From positions 1 to 42,300 of the forward strand of contig CAJQRD010000065.1 in the NCBI GenBank assembly GCA_905480605.1: a stretch of DNA of 42,300 nt, written 5' to 3'. Made by a program: the position numbers and the translations under genes. Below, piece after piece: positions 34,368 to 42,300 of this stretch; positions within the stretch are counted from its first letter, which is position 1, and each line of letters opens with the position of its first letter. The notes under the pieces are model-generated. The model worked only from the letters and a program-made list of their open reading frames with translations. It was not told where the DNA came from and ran no database searches. The stretch comes from an uncultured Saprospiraceae bacterium (lineage in GTDB: Bacteria > Bacteroidota > Bacteroidia > Chitinophagales > Saprospiraceae).

Positions 34368-35996
34368 ATGGAACTTCAAACATTCATAAATGCATTAAAT
34401 TCTAATGATATTAAACTGGCTAGAAGTTTTCAGAAACATGTGCGCGAATTAGAAGAGGAAACTAAAGGTAAGTTTATAGCTTTTGTTGATGATGGAAAGG
34501 ATAGTTTCGATGTTGCCATTGATTTAGGAGAGGGTCAAAATATTATTGGTAAGCAATGTGATTGCCCTTCTACTTCACCTTTTTGTAGTCATATCAACTC
34601 TGTTTGTTTGGCCATTCTTGAAATTAATAAACCTAAACGAAAACCAAGGGAAAAGAAACCTTCGAAGTATGAAGAGATGATTTCAAATGTTGAGGCAAAA
34701 CTAATCTTAGAATGGTTGGCTTTACAGATGAAAAATGATAAGCTTTTGGCGAAAAAATTTGAAATTGACTTCATGAAAAGCGAGATGATTTCGGCTGTGG
34801 AATTGAACGGAATTCATAAGGAACTTTTGACATCATTGAACGGAAGGAAGAAAACAATTTCTGCTACCAATGCAGGTAAAATATTAAAGCTATACAACCC
34901 AATTCATGGTAGAATATTAAATGAGCAAATTCAAAATCAGTTTGGTTTGCACAATTCATTTGACTTGTTAGTTGAGATTCGTGCCAGTATTGTTAGATTG
35001 AATTACATGCTCGCAAGATCATCTAGTAAACGTGTGGTTACTTATTTAAATGAGCTTCTTGAAAAATTAAAAGTGGAGATAGGAAAGCTGGATGTTATTT
35101 CTCAAGAGAAAATGGTAAAACTATTTTATGAAGACAAGATTATATTTGGATTAGGACTCAATTGGATAGTTACGTTATTGATATCAATGGAGAATATTTC
35201 TGATGAGGTGAAATTGGAGTTTATAAAATTTGCCTTTGAAATTAATCCTATAAAAATACGTACGCGCAAAAAATATGAATTGATATTTCAAGCTTTAAAA
35301 GGTACAAAAATTGTTGAAGATGTCATAGAATCTTTTCCATTGGTATTGAAACAAGATATATACAATTTGGAGTTGATTGATAAATTGATTGAAGTTGAAA
35401 AGTATGAAAATGTAATATCTAAATGTTTAAACATAATAACGAAATACTCAAAGTATAGTGCATCTCCTTTTTATCTGCGTCTAATCAAAGCTTTGATTCA
35501 AATAGGCGACAAGAACAAATTGTTTGAATATGGAATTAAATATTTTAGAGATTTTGCAACTCTTGAAGTTTTTTACATATTAAATGATGCTGCCCCAAAT
35601 GAAGAAAAGCGCGAGGGTTTTTATAAGTTATGTAAAAATATCAGACCATATAATTTTGAAAATCCCAATGAAGCTGCATTGATTTTGATGTCTGTTTATC
35701 TTGCGTGTAATGAGCCAGAAAAAGTTTTTGAAATTATGCAGCGACATGAAGTTTGGGATATGCCTCTAAGTATTGCAGAACGTCTTGTGCTTGAGGATAG
35801 AATGACATTTATTTCTGCGTATTTACAAATTGGGAATAGGTTTTGGCAACTGGATGATCTATATCATGAAAACCTAATCACTATTTTATTGAACAGTTAC
35901 ACTGTGCAAGAGGTAAAAGAGTTTGAGGAAAAATACAGTCACAATCGAAATTTAAAGGAAGTTCTAGATAAAGTAATTGGTACAATGAATTCATAA
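34368..35996 (+). CDS. SWIM zinc-finger domain protein
   Basis: The 542 residues begin with a region ending in a SWIM-type zinc site: C64, C66, C73 and H75 in GKQCDCPSTSPFCSHIN, following a beta strand pair (KFIAFVDDGKDSFDVAIDL). After a basic linker (KPKRKPREKKPSKYEE) the rest is helical, without an ATPase or nuclease motif that I can see. SWIM domains bind nucleic acid or proteins and in bacteria often accompany SNF2 helicases; none is present here. The C-terminal 250 residues look like irregular helical repeats. It is a stand-alone gene between divergent accA and a convergent outer membrane protein gene. Confidence 0.75.
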   Translation: MELQTFINALNSNDIKLARSFQKHVRELEEETKGKFIAFVDDGKDSFDVAIDLGEGQNIIGKQCDCPSTSPFCSHINSVCLAILEINKPKRKPREKKPSKYEEMISNVEAKLILEWLALQMKNDKLLAKKFEIDFMKSEMISAVELNGIHKELLTSLNGRKKTISATNAGKILKLYNPIHGRILNEQIQNQFGLHNSFDLLVEIRASIVRLNYMLARSSSKRVVTYLNELLEKLKVEIGKLDVISQEKMVKLFYEDKIIFGLGLNWIVTLLISMENISDEVKLEFIKFAFEINPIKIRTRKKYELIFQALKGTKIVEDVIESFPLVLKQDIYNLELIDKLIEVEKYENVISKCLNIITKYSKYSASPFYLRLIKALIQIGDKNKLFEYGIKYFRDFATLEVFYILNDAAPNEEKREGFYKLCKNIRPYNFENPNEAALILMSVYLACNEPEKVFEIMQRHEVWDMPLSIAERLVLEDRMTFISAYLQIGNRFWQLDDLYHENLITILLNSYTVQEVKEFEEKYSHNRNLKEVLDKVIGTMNS

Positions 35997-36023
35997 AAGC
36001 ACTGGGGCCTATTTTTGGTATTC

Positions 36024-36593
36024 TTAGTAGAATATCTCCTTCTTTGTTTTCACCGAATTGATTCCATAACCTGCCGTTATACTAAATGCAGATTGTGTCT
36101 CAGTATTATTCCTAAGATTGTAAGCGAGCTGAAATCCTAAATTCCAATGTGCTGATAGATTGGCCTTGTAACCAAGTAGAATCGAAGTTACAAATGAATT
36201 ATTTGAATTGGGAATTTCATTGTTGAGTTGAGTGAATGTGTCAATAAATTGTTTAGAAAAATTTGATCTGGAATAAGAATTAAATTGTGTTCCGAATTGT
36301 AAAAAGTGATTTTTTATAAATTCAATATTGCGAAATATATTCAAGTAATAATGTCGTTCTCTAAATGGATCTTCAAGTTTTGGGATTGATGGATCTAGTA
36401 TAAGGGTAATCCTATCAAAAGTTGTAAATCCTATTTCTGCAGTAAATTGTTTGTATATCCTTTGTTCAATACTGGCGCCATAACCATTTAGCACAATAGG
36501 CAATAGATTCAGTTTGAATTGCGTGGTTTGTTGTGCTTTTATGTTTATACATATAAGTATTATTATGAAAGCTAAAACTTGCTTTTTAAGCAT
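36024..36593 (-). CDS. Predicted outer membrane beta-barrel protein, unknown function
   Basis: The 189 residues have a signal peptide (LAFIIILICINIKAQ, cleavage near 20) and alternating polar/hydrophobic strands such as TQFKLNLLPIVLNGYGASIE, FTAEIGFTTFDR and SAHWNLGFQLAYNLRN, ending in SAFSITAGYGINS. This fits a small barrel of the DUF3575-like type. I cannot name a function. It has its own predicted promoter and faces the SWIM gene tail to tail with a 27-base gap. Confidence 0.7.
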   Translation of the reverse strand: MLKKQVLAFIIILICINIKAQQTTQFKLNLLPIVLNGYGASIEQRIYKQFTAEIGFTTFDRITLILDPSIPKLEDPFRERHYYLNIFRNIEFIKNHFLQFGTQFNSYSRSNFSKQFIDTFTQLNNEIPNSNNSFVTSILLGYKANLSAHWNLGFQLAYNLRNNTETQSAFSITAGYGINSVKTKKEIFY

Positions 36594-36633
36594 TTGGTGC
36601 CAGAGTTTATTTTAAAACATTTTGATTGTTGTA

Positions 36634-36661
36634 CAAATGTAAATATAAGTAGGCAATTCAA
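36634..36661 (-). promoter_or_regulatory. Promoter of the outer membrane barrel gene
   Basis: On the minus strand TTG (36661-36659) lies 17 bases before TACATTTG (36641-36634), a full TAnnTTTG match. The spacing is at the short end of the accepted range. The start near 36627 gives a leader of about 34 bases. Confidence 0.5.
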
Positions 36662-36701
36662 AAGTGACGTGTATGATTTTATGTGTAATAATTAGGCATT
36701 A

Positions 36702-36866
36702 TTAATGATGAGGCTTCTGTGACGATGATGCATTCGCGAGGTCTAAGACACACGCGATGGCGTTCGAGCAAGCCGTAAATTCACAGTTTGGTAATTCATC
36801 AAGAAATCTGTTGTCAAAGTGTTGAAAAGATAAAGCGTGATAGAAACTTTTAATGTTGTGTTGATA
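36702..36866 (-). other. Coding-like relic, possible SelO N-terminus, with a GC-rich islet
   Basis: A minus-strand frame without a start codon is open from 36866 to TAA 36702-36704. It contains FYHALSFQHFDNRFLDELPN, which resembles the beginning of SelO (YdiU) pseudokinases, where FDNRF..ELP is conserved. The expected continuation is absent; instead the reading runs into a stretch (36731-36775) much richer in G and C than its surroundings, including TCGCG/CGCGA arms. I read this as a gene remnant joined to unrelated DNA. The SelO assignment rests on about ten residues only. Confidence 0.3.
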
Positions 36867-36879
36867 TCACAACTCAACT

Positions 36880-36955
36880 CTGAAATAATATTTATTCATC
36901 ATTAATATTCATTATTAATTAAAAAGAATTATTCATTATTATTCAAAAGACCTCT
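36880..36955. repeat. Degenerate ATTCATTATT-type repeats
   Basis: Variants of ATTCAT(C)ATTA recur four or five times in this AT-rich stretch upstream of the SDR stop codon. The units are short and irregular, unlike CRISPR or insertion-sequence ends. Confidence 0.45.
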
Positions 36956-37011
36956 GTTCTGCCATAGTGTTTTTATGGTTAAAAAGTAGTTTAATGTTTG
37001 CTTAAAAAGTA

Positions 37012-37782
37012 TTAAGCAATTAGGTATCCTCCATCGGCTGCGTATTCGCCACCTGTACAATAGCTAGATGCATCAGATGCCAAGAACAAAGCCAAGCCAG
37101 CAATTTCATCGGGTTCAGCCATTCTTTTTGAGGGCAAGTGTTTCAAGTATTTATTAAGCATTTGTTCGTTTTCCCAAAGAGCTGAACTGAATTTGGTTTT
37201 GATAAGACCAGGGCAAATGGAGTTACTTCTTATTTTGTCGATGCCCCATTCTTTGGCTTGTATTTTTGTCAACATATTTAGCGCAGCTTTGCTGATACTG
37301 TATATTCCCAATCCAATAGACGGCTTTATGCCTTCGACAGATGCGATATTTATTATTGAACCACCTCCTCTATTTTTCATGCTTTCATAGCATAAGTTGG
37401 CGAGTAACATACAGGCTTTCACATTGACATTCATTACCTTGTCGAATACAGTTGAATCCGTCATTGTGATTGGACCAAACGTTGGGTTTGTAGCAGCATT
37501 GTTTATTAAAATGTCAACGCCACCAAATTGATTTATCGTTTGATCAACCAAACTTCTCAGTTGGTCTTCCTTGCCAACATGACAGGCAATGGCTTTAACA
37601 CTGTAACCCAATGATGTAAACTCTTGAGCAACAGCATCTATCGACTCTTGGCTTCTGCTGCATACTACAACATGTGCTCCGTGCTCTGCTAAAGCTTGAG
37701 CAATATCTTTTCCAATTCCCTTTGAAGCGCCAGTAATGATAGCTACTTTATCATTAAGATTAAATTTGTCTTTATATGTCAT
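37012..37782 (-). CDS. Short-chain dehydrogenase/reductase
   Basis: The 256 residues are a classical SDR: cofactor motif TGASKGIG (17-24), NNAA (95-98), and the catalytic S148, Y161 and K165 (IYSISKAALN). CSR after the second strand suggests NADP(H). The C-terminal SDASSYCTGGEYAADGGYL is the usual family ending. Substrate unknown. The gene is divergent from the phosphotransferase gene with 108 bases between; SDR and such phosphotransferases often occur together near acyl-CoA dehydrogenases, but none is seen in this window. Confidence 0.9.
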   Translation of the reverse strand: MTYKDKFNLNDKVAIITGASKGIGKDIAQALAEHGAHVVVCSRSQESIDAVAQEFTSLGYSVKAIACHVGKEDQLRSLVDQTINQFGGVDILINNAATNPTFGPITMTDSTVFDKVMNVNVKACMLLANLCYESMKNRGGGSIINIASVEGIKPSIGLGIYSISKAALNMLTKIQAKEWGIDKIRSNSICPGLIKTKFSSALWENEQMLNKYLKHLPSKRMAEPDEIAGLALFLASDASSYCTGGEYAADGGYLIA

Positions 37783-37890
37783 TTTTTTAAATTGTACTGT
37801 AAGTTAAAAAAAAATTGCGAAGTCAGTTTCTGCATTGATTTAAAAATTTATATTGCAGAGTAAATGTCTCTTTTAAGTAAAAATTTGTAA

Positions 37891-38937
37891 ATGAAAGAAG
37901 GAAATACTGAATTACCACTTGATAAGATCAGAACATTTTTGTTTAAAAATAATTTGATTGGGAATGAAAATTCTGAAATTGAGGTGCATCAATATTCTAA
38001 TGGATTTTCAAATTTGACTTACTTACTTGAAATTGGCGAGAAGTCATATGTTTTAAGACGACCACCAGTTGGAGCTGTTAAACATGGCCATGATATGAAA
38101 CGGGAATATAACGTTTTGAGGCAATTGGGTTTGACATTTGATAAGGTGCCGAAAGTATATGCTTACTCTGATAACATTGAAGTGTTAGGTGCACCTTTTT
38201 ATATTATGGAAAAAGTAGAAGGTATCATTCTAACATTTAACGAAGCAAAAAAAAGACAAGTACCAGCCAGAGAATTTAAGGTGATTTCAAATACATGGCT
38301 TGATACATTTGTGGAGTTGCACACACTAGATTATAATGCTATTGGGTTAGGGGAATTGGGTAAGCCAGAGGGTTACGTCAATCGTCAGGTTACAAACTGG
38401 GGAAAGCAATACCTGAAGGCAGCAACGATGGAGATTCCTGAAGCTTTGAATGTTATGCAATGGATGCAAGACAAACAACCTGCAAAATACGATCACTGTC
38501 TGATTCACAATGATTTTAAATATGACAATGTTGTTTTTAAAGACGAAAGTTGGCAAGAAATTAATTCAATCTTAGATTGGGAGATGTGTACATTGGGTGA
38601 TCCTTTGATGGACCTTGGAACATCTTTGGCATACTGGACGATGCATAGTGACGATGGTTTTTTGAAACAGGGAATTCCTTCTCCAACATTATTTGAAGGC
38701 AACCCCAGTCGTTTGGATATTGTACAATCTTACGCCGAGAAATCTGGTCGCTCAATCGATAATTTGGTTTTTTATTATGTGTATGGACTGTTTAAAGTTG
38801 CAGTAATTGCGCAACAGATTTTTTACCGTTACCATCATGGTATGACGAAGAACCCAAAGTTTGCAATGTTAGATAAGGCAGCACAATATCTCTCAGTGCG
38901 CGCTTGGCGTGTTGTACAAAATGGTAATATTTGGTAA
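37891..38937 (+). CDS. Phosphotransferase family protein (ACAD10/11-like APH fold)
   Basis: The 348 residues show the aminoglycoside-phosphotransferase/kinase fold: the nucleotide-binding lobe with YVLRRPP, then the catalytic loop HNDFKYDNVVF (H206, D208, N213) and metal-binding LDWEMCTLGDPLMDLG (D229). The blocks match the domain found in human ACAD10/ACAD11 and bacterial homologues, which are thought to phosphorylate 4-hydroxy acids or acyl-CoAs. Antibiotic resistance is unlikely. Its stop codon overlaps the next gene's ATG (TAATG), so both are translated together. Confidence 0.85.
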   Translation: MKEGNTELPLDKIRTFLFKNNLIGNENSEIEVHQYSNGFSNLTYLLEIGEKSYVLRRPPVGAVKHGHDMKREYNVLRQLGLTFDKVPKVYAYSDNIEVLGAPFYIMEKVEGIILTFNEAKKRQVPAREFKVISNTWLDTFVELHTLDYNAIGLGELGKPEGYVNRQVTNWGKQYLKAATMEIPEALNVMQWMQDKQPAKYDHCLIHNDFKYDNVVFKDESWQEINSILDWEMCTLGDPLMDLGTSLAYWTMHSDDGFLKQGIPSPTLFEGNPSRLDIVQSYAEKSGRSIDNLVFYYVYGLFKVAVIAQQIFYRYHHGMTKNPKFAMLDKAAQYLSVRAWRVVQNGNIW

Positions 38938-39857
38938 TGGGTAGGAAAGTTACAGCTCAAATCCTGGTTATTCTTACCGTTATTATTTGGTCTTTTTTTG
39001 GCTTAGTGACAAAGTTGCTGTCTGATGTTAGGATGGACGTGGTAATGGCTATCGCATTATGCTCATCATGTTTGTTTAATTACATATATGCATACCGTTC
39101 AGAGCGAAAGTTTCCAATATTAAAGAGTGTAAAATTATGTTTTGTTACCTTGTTTGGATATTCTATTTATTGGATTTTATATATAGAGTGTATTAAGAGT
39201 TATACTCTAACAAGTATTCCTGTAATCCTAAATTATACATGGCCTTTTTTCACTGGCATCTTTACAATACTGTTGTTTAAACGGCAGAAGATCAGTTGGG
39301 TTTTTGTAATGACGATGGTACTTGGTTTTGCTGGAATTATATTGTTGCAGAGTCAAGGGCAGTTTTCGAATTTAAAATTTAACCAAAGTTATTATGGATT
39401 GTTGATGGGTGTCGCTTGTGGAATGTCTTATGGGTTTTATTCTGCAAAATCATCCCAAGTGCATAAAAGTGATTTGCCATCGTTTTTATTTACTGGGTCA
39501 TTTATAAGTTCAATCGTAATGATTTTGTATGTTTATTTAATCAATGATATGCATAATTTGAACATAAGTTTGTATGAAGTATTGCTCGCATTTTTTGTAG
39601 GATTTTTCTTTGAGTCTATAGGATATTTATTTTGGACACGGGCGCAAACATTGGCTGTAGAAGAAAAAGCAGATATCACAAAACTTGTCAGTCTGGCCAA
39701 TTATTTGCCTTTGTTTTCAATTTTACTGCTAGGTCTTATTTATACTGAAGAGAGAGCGATTATCACTGAAGGCTATTTCCTTGTATCTATATTGTTGATA
39801 GTAGGAAGTAGTTTGTTGCCGGTAATTATAAGAGATAAAAAAATAACTTCTATGTAA
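38937..39857 (+). CDS. EamA/DMT-type transporter
   Basis: The 306-residue membrane protein has about ten hydrophobic helices in two repeated EamA halves, the first beginning AQILVILTVIIWSFFGLVTK and the second near residue 150 (YGLLMGVACGMSYGFYSAKS). ILNYTWPFFTGIF is typical of the first half. It sits in the inner membrane and probably moves a small metabolite; the substrate is open. The ATG at 38937-38939 overlaps the preceding TAA by one base; an in-frame TTG at 38931 is less likely. Confidence 0.85.
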   Translation: MGRKVTAQILVILTVIIWSFFGLVTKLLSDVRMDVVMAIALCSSCLFNYIYAYRSERKFPILKSVKLCFVTLFGYSIYWILYIECIKSYTLTSIPVILNYTWPFFTGIFTILLFKRQKISWVFVMTMVLGFAGIILLQSQGQFSNLKFNQSYYGLLMGVACGMSYGFYSAKSSQVHKSDLPSFLFTGSFISSIVMILYVYLINDMHNLNISLYEVLLAFFVGFFFESIGYLFWTRAQTLAVEEKADITKLVSLANYLPLFSILLLGLIYTEERAIITEGYFLVSILLIVGSSLLPVIIRDKKITSM

Positions 39858-39945
39858 TAAATAAAGTATTTCTTTCAAAAGTTTTAATTTCAAGAACTTA
39901 TTATAATGAGATAAATTTCTCAGCATTTTAAAATTAATAATTACT

Positions 39946-40869
39946 ATGAAAACTAAGGTAGCGATAATTGGGTCAGGAAATATTGGCACTGATCTGATGA
40001 TTAAAATTATCAGATTGTCAGAGTCATTGGAAATGTCTGTTTTTGTGGGTATTGATCCAGAGTCCGATGGATTGGCAAGAGCAGTAAGACTTGGTATAAC
40101 TACCTGCCACACAGGGGTTGATGGCCTTATTGAAATGCCAGAATGGAAGGACATTAAAATTATTTTTGATGCTACTTCTGCAAAAGCTCATATTTACAAT
40201 TGGGAAAAGATCAAGCAATTTCCGGATAAGAAGATAATTGATTTGACACCTGCAGCAGTGGGTCCATATTTGGTTCCTCCTGTTAACTTTTTGGATAATA
40301 TGGATATTCCCAATGTCAATATGGTTACATGTGGGGGACAGGCAACAATTCCAATAGTTGCAGCAGTGAATAGAATTGCAAAAGTGCAATATGGGGAAAT
40401 TGTAGCGTCAATTGCAAGCAAGTCAGCTGGTCCTGGGACAAGAGCGAATATTGATGAATTTACCGAAACAACATCAGAAGCTATCGAGAAGGTAGGCGGA
40501 GCAGAAAGAGGAAAAGCCATTATTATTTTAAACCCTGCTGAGCCACCATTGGTAATGCGTGATACAGTATTTACATTATCAGAACAAGGAGACCGAGATA
40601 AAATTAGAGCAAGCATTCATGCGATGGTTGCAGAAGTTCAAAAATATGTACCAGGATATGAGTTGCATCAAGAAGTTCAATTTGATGACATCCCAGAATC
40701 TGATCCTGTATTTATCGAAGGTCTGGGTATGCGTTATGGATTGAAAACATCTGTATTGTTGAAAGTTGTTGGAGCTGGACATTATCTGCCTGAGTATGCT
40801 GGTAATTTAGATATTATGACATCGGCGGCTAGGGCTACTGCGGAGAGGATGTTGTTGATTAAGGATTGA
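39946..40869 (+). CDS. mhpF: Acetaldehyde dehydrogenase (acetylating)
   Basis: It oxidises acetaldehyde with CoA and NAD to acetyl-CoA. The 307 residues begin with the Rossmann motif [12 protein letters not shown] (7-18). The catalytic Cys is C129 in [14 protein letters not shown], and [15 protein letters not shown] is another hallmark. Length and motifs match MhpF/DmpF, the partner that receives acetaldehyde through a channel from the aldolase encoded next. The earlier meta-cleavage enzymes are not in this window. Confidence 0.93.
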   Translation: MKTKVAIIGSGNIGTDLMIKIIRLSESLEMSVFVGIDPESDGLARAVRLGITTCHTGVDGLIEMPEWKDIKIIFDATSAKAHIYNWEKIKQFPDKKIIDLTPAAVGPYLVPPVNFLDNMDIPNVNMVTCGGQATIPIVAAVNRIAKVQYGEIVASIASKSAGPGTRANIDEFTETTSEAIEKVGGAERGKAIIILNPAEPPLVMRDTVFTLSEQGDRDKIRASIHAMVAEVQKYVPGYELHQEVQFDDIPESDPVFIEGLGMRYGLKTSVLLKVVGAGHYLPEYAGNLDIMTSAARATAERMLLIKD

Positions 40870-41025
40870 GGATTAAGGATTATGAATTATAAATTAAAAA
40901 AGAGTGGTTGGGCTATTGTGCTTTGTGATTCTGGTTGGTAGGAGAAGTTGGTTAAGTGGAATTAATTAAGAATTAGTAATTAATGAGTTGTGATTGATGA
41001 GGGTTGATTATTTAAAAGTAAGGTT
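40870..41025. repeat. Short AT-rich repeats between mhpF and mhpE
   Basis: GGATTAAGGATTATGAATTATAA at the left is written here as GGATTA-AGGATTA-TGAATTA-TAA to show heptamer-like units. Towards the right AATTAATTAAGAATTAGTAA and TGATTGATGAGGGTTGATTA repeat similar words. No gene, promoter box or terminator is visible. Confidence 0.4.
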
Positions 41026-42036
41026 ATGAAAAAAATAAAAATTGTTGATGTAACATTGAGAGACGGCATGCATGCGATTCGTCATCAATATTCAAAAGAT
41101 AAAATTAAAGAGATTGCAATTGCTTTGGATGAAGCAGGTGTTGATGCTATTGAAATATCTCATGGTGACGGATTGGCTGGTGGTAGTTTTAATTATGGAT
41201 TTGGCGCACATACGGATTGGGAATGGTTGACAGGTATAAGGGAGAATTTGAAGCACGCCAAATTGACCACATTGTTGATTCCAGGAATTGCTACGATTGA
41301 TGATTTGAAGAAAGCTCGAGACTTAGGTGTTGAGTCAGTTCGTATTGCAACACATTGTACAGAAGCCAACATTTCACCTCAGCATATTGAAGCTGCTAAA
41401 AACTTGGGTATGGATGTAGGTGGGTTTTTGATGATGGCTCACATGAATGAACCAAGTAAATTGGCAGAGCAAGCTAAAATCATGGAAGCTGCGGGTGCTG
41501 ATTGTGTGTACGTAACCGACTCTGCTGGTGCATTATTGATGGATGGGGTGGCAGATAGAATAAAGGCCTTTAAGGATGTTTTAAATCCAGAAACAGAAGT
41601 TGGTATTCATTGCCATCATAATCTTTCATTGGGTGTGGCTAATTCTGTAGTGGCTATGCAGCATGGTGCGACAAGAATTGATGCATCACTGGCAGGAATG
41701 GGTGCTGGTGCAGGTAACGCGCCCCTAGAAGTATTGATAGCTGTTTTAAATAGAATGGGCATTGAGCACAACTCGGATGTTTATAAATTGATGGATGCTG
41801 CAGATGATTTGGTAAGACCACTACAGGAGAGACCAGTAAGAGTGGATCGTGAGACATTGTCATTGGGTTATGCTGGTGTATACTCTAGTTTTTTATTGCA
41901 TTCTGAACGTGCTGCCCAAAAATATGGATTAGATACAAGAGAGATATTAGAAGAATTGGGAGGTCGAAATATGGTAGGAGGCCAAGAAGATATGATTGTA
42001 GATGTGGCTTTGGATCTGTTAGCAAAGAAAGGGTAG
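41026..42036 (+). CDS. mhpE: 4-hydroxy-2-oxovalerate aldolase
   Basis: It splits 4-hydroxy-2-oxovalerate into pyruvate and acetaldehyde. The 336 residues form an HMGL-like TIM barrel: [14 protein letters not shown] (R12, D13, H16), the metal-binding HCHHNL (H195, H197), then the C-terminal communication domain with [20 protein letters not shown]. All these match DmpG/MhpE. It acts in a complex with the MhpF product encoded upstream, which takes the acetaldehyde directly. The gap of 156 bases to mhpF is unusually wide and filled with short repeats. Confidence 0.95.
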   Translation: MKKIKIVDVTLRDGMHAIRHQYSKDKIKEIAIALDEAGVDAIEISHGDGLAGGSFNYGFGAHTDWEWLTGIRENLKHAKLTTLLIPGIATIDDLKKARDLGVESVRIATHCTEANISPQHIEAAKNLGMDVGGFLMMAHMNEPSKLAEQAKIMEAAGADCVYVTDSAGALLMDGVADRIKAFKDVLNPETEVGIHCHHNLSLGVANSVVAMQHGATRIDASLAGMGAGAGNAPLEVLIAVLNRMGIEHNSDVYKLMDAADDLVRPLQERPVRVDRETLSLGYAGVYSSFLLHSERAAQKYGLDTREILEELGGRNMVGGQEDMIVDVALDLLAKKG

Positions 42037-42175
42037 AGGGAAAAAGGTATAGATAAATGAGCTCTTAAAATCTAATTAAAGTCATGTGATGCTATAAATG
42101 TTGAAGTTTAAAACATTGATTTTCAAGAAGTTTAATAACGCGATAAATATTATTTAAAAATCAAGGACAAAACAG

Positions 42176-42206
42176 TTGTTTTCTAATATAAATGTCCTTA
42201 TGTTTG
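42176..42206 (+). promoter_or_regulatory. Promoter of tRNA-Asp
   Basis: TTG at 42176-42178 is followed after 20 bases by TATGTTTG at 42199-42206, a full TAnnTTTG match. Transcription would begin near 42213, about 13 bases before the mature tRNA. Confidence 0.7.
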
Positions 42207-42225
42207 CAATCGCTAAAAAAGCTGA

Positions 42226-42299
42226 GGTCTGGTAGTTCAGCTGGTTAGAATACCTGCCTGTCACGCAGGGGGTCGCGGGTTCGAGTCCCGTCCAGACCG
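42226..42299 (+). tRNA. tRNA-Asp (anticodon GTC)
   Basis: All arms fold: acceptor GGTCTGG/CCAGACC, anticodon stem CCTGC/GCAGG around loop CTGTCAC with anticodon GTC, and T arm GCGGG-TTCGAGT-CCCGT, which has one G-T closing pair. The discriminator G is at 42299, as expected for tRNA-Asp. The window ends one base later, so it is not visible whether CCA is encoded. Confidence 0.97.
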
Positions 42300-42300
42300 C

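Noticed and set aside
36731-36775. tRNA remnant (GTTCGAGC word)
   Set aside because: No T-stem, anticodon arm or acceptor pairing can be built around it.
38931-38936. TTG start for the EamA transporter
   Set aside because: The ATG two codons later, overlapping the TAA of the previous gene, is the more usual coupling arrangement.

Overview
The window is chromosomal DNA of an AT-rich member of the Bacteroidota. This rests on a GldB-type gliding lipoprotein directly after nadE, a decayed gene ending in a type IX secretion (T9SS) sorting domain, a DUF4292 lipoprotein, a large BamA next to uppS, an IleRS of the type-2 class, and several promoters with the Bacteroidota form TTG-N17-21-TAnnTTTG. 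Many proteins look like Saprospiraceae/Chitinophagia-type sequences, but I cannot fix the family. I see no phage, integrase, transposase or CRISPR array. Nearly all genes are core functions.

Layout. 1-4.8 kb (minus): the end-cut ABC transporter ATPase, a 48-residue membrane protein with its own terminator, then dnaX-crp-pyrD reading leftwards. 4.9-8.3 kb (plus): nadE, a GNAT acetyltransferase interrupted by an in-frame stop, gldB. 8.5-12.9 kb (plus): an isopenicillin-N-synthase-like oxygenase and ileS, closed by a strong terminator. 12.9-13.7 kb (minus): a decayed CotH-kinase/lamin-tail/T9SS gene. 13.9-16.6 kb (minus): a CBS-pair protein, the fluoride channel CrcB, a WecA/MraY-like sugar-phosphate transferase and a small lipoprotein. 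16.7-20.4 kb (plus): uppS and bamA. 20.6-21.0 kb: a decayed four-helix-bundle (23S intervening-sequence type) gene. 21.1-27.2 kb (minus): pyk-TPR-DUF4292-M23-hflX, tightly packed. 27.5-29.8 kb (plus): acpP-fabF-rnc. 29.9-32.0 kb: a YdjM-like membrane protein and a GH113-like glycosidase. 32.1-34.0 kb (minus): accA-dapA. 34.4-36.0 kb: a SWIM-domain protein. 36.0-37.8 kb: an outer membrane barrel-like protein, a relic stretch and an SDR. 37.9-42.0 kb (plus): phosphotransferase, EamA transporter, acetaldehyde dehydrogenase and 4-hydroxy-2-oxovalerate aldolase. A tRNA-Asp with a good promoter closes the window.

The genes cover envelope building (uppS, bamA, WecA-like transferase, DUF4292, EnvC-like M23, lipoproteins), lipid synthesis (accA, acpP, fabF), lysine/peptidoglycan precursor synthesis (dapA), nucleotide and NAD synthesis (pyrD, nadE), replication, translation and RNA processing (dnaX, ileS, rnc, hflX), glycolysis (pyk) and the end of a meta-cleavage pathway (MhpF-MhpE, which turn 4-hydroxy-2-oxovalerate into pyruvate and acetyl-CoA).

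I found no convincing new multi-gene system. The best second looks are: the swapped GXHH signature in IleRS; three genes caught at different stages of decay; a small membrane protein gene; a perfect 15-bp palindrome over the predicted pyk start site; an identical 21-base leader in front of two unrelated genes; and a possible SelO relic beside a GC-rich islet at about 36.7 kb.
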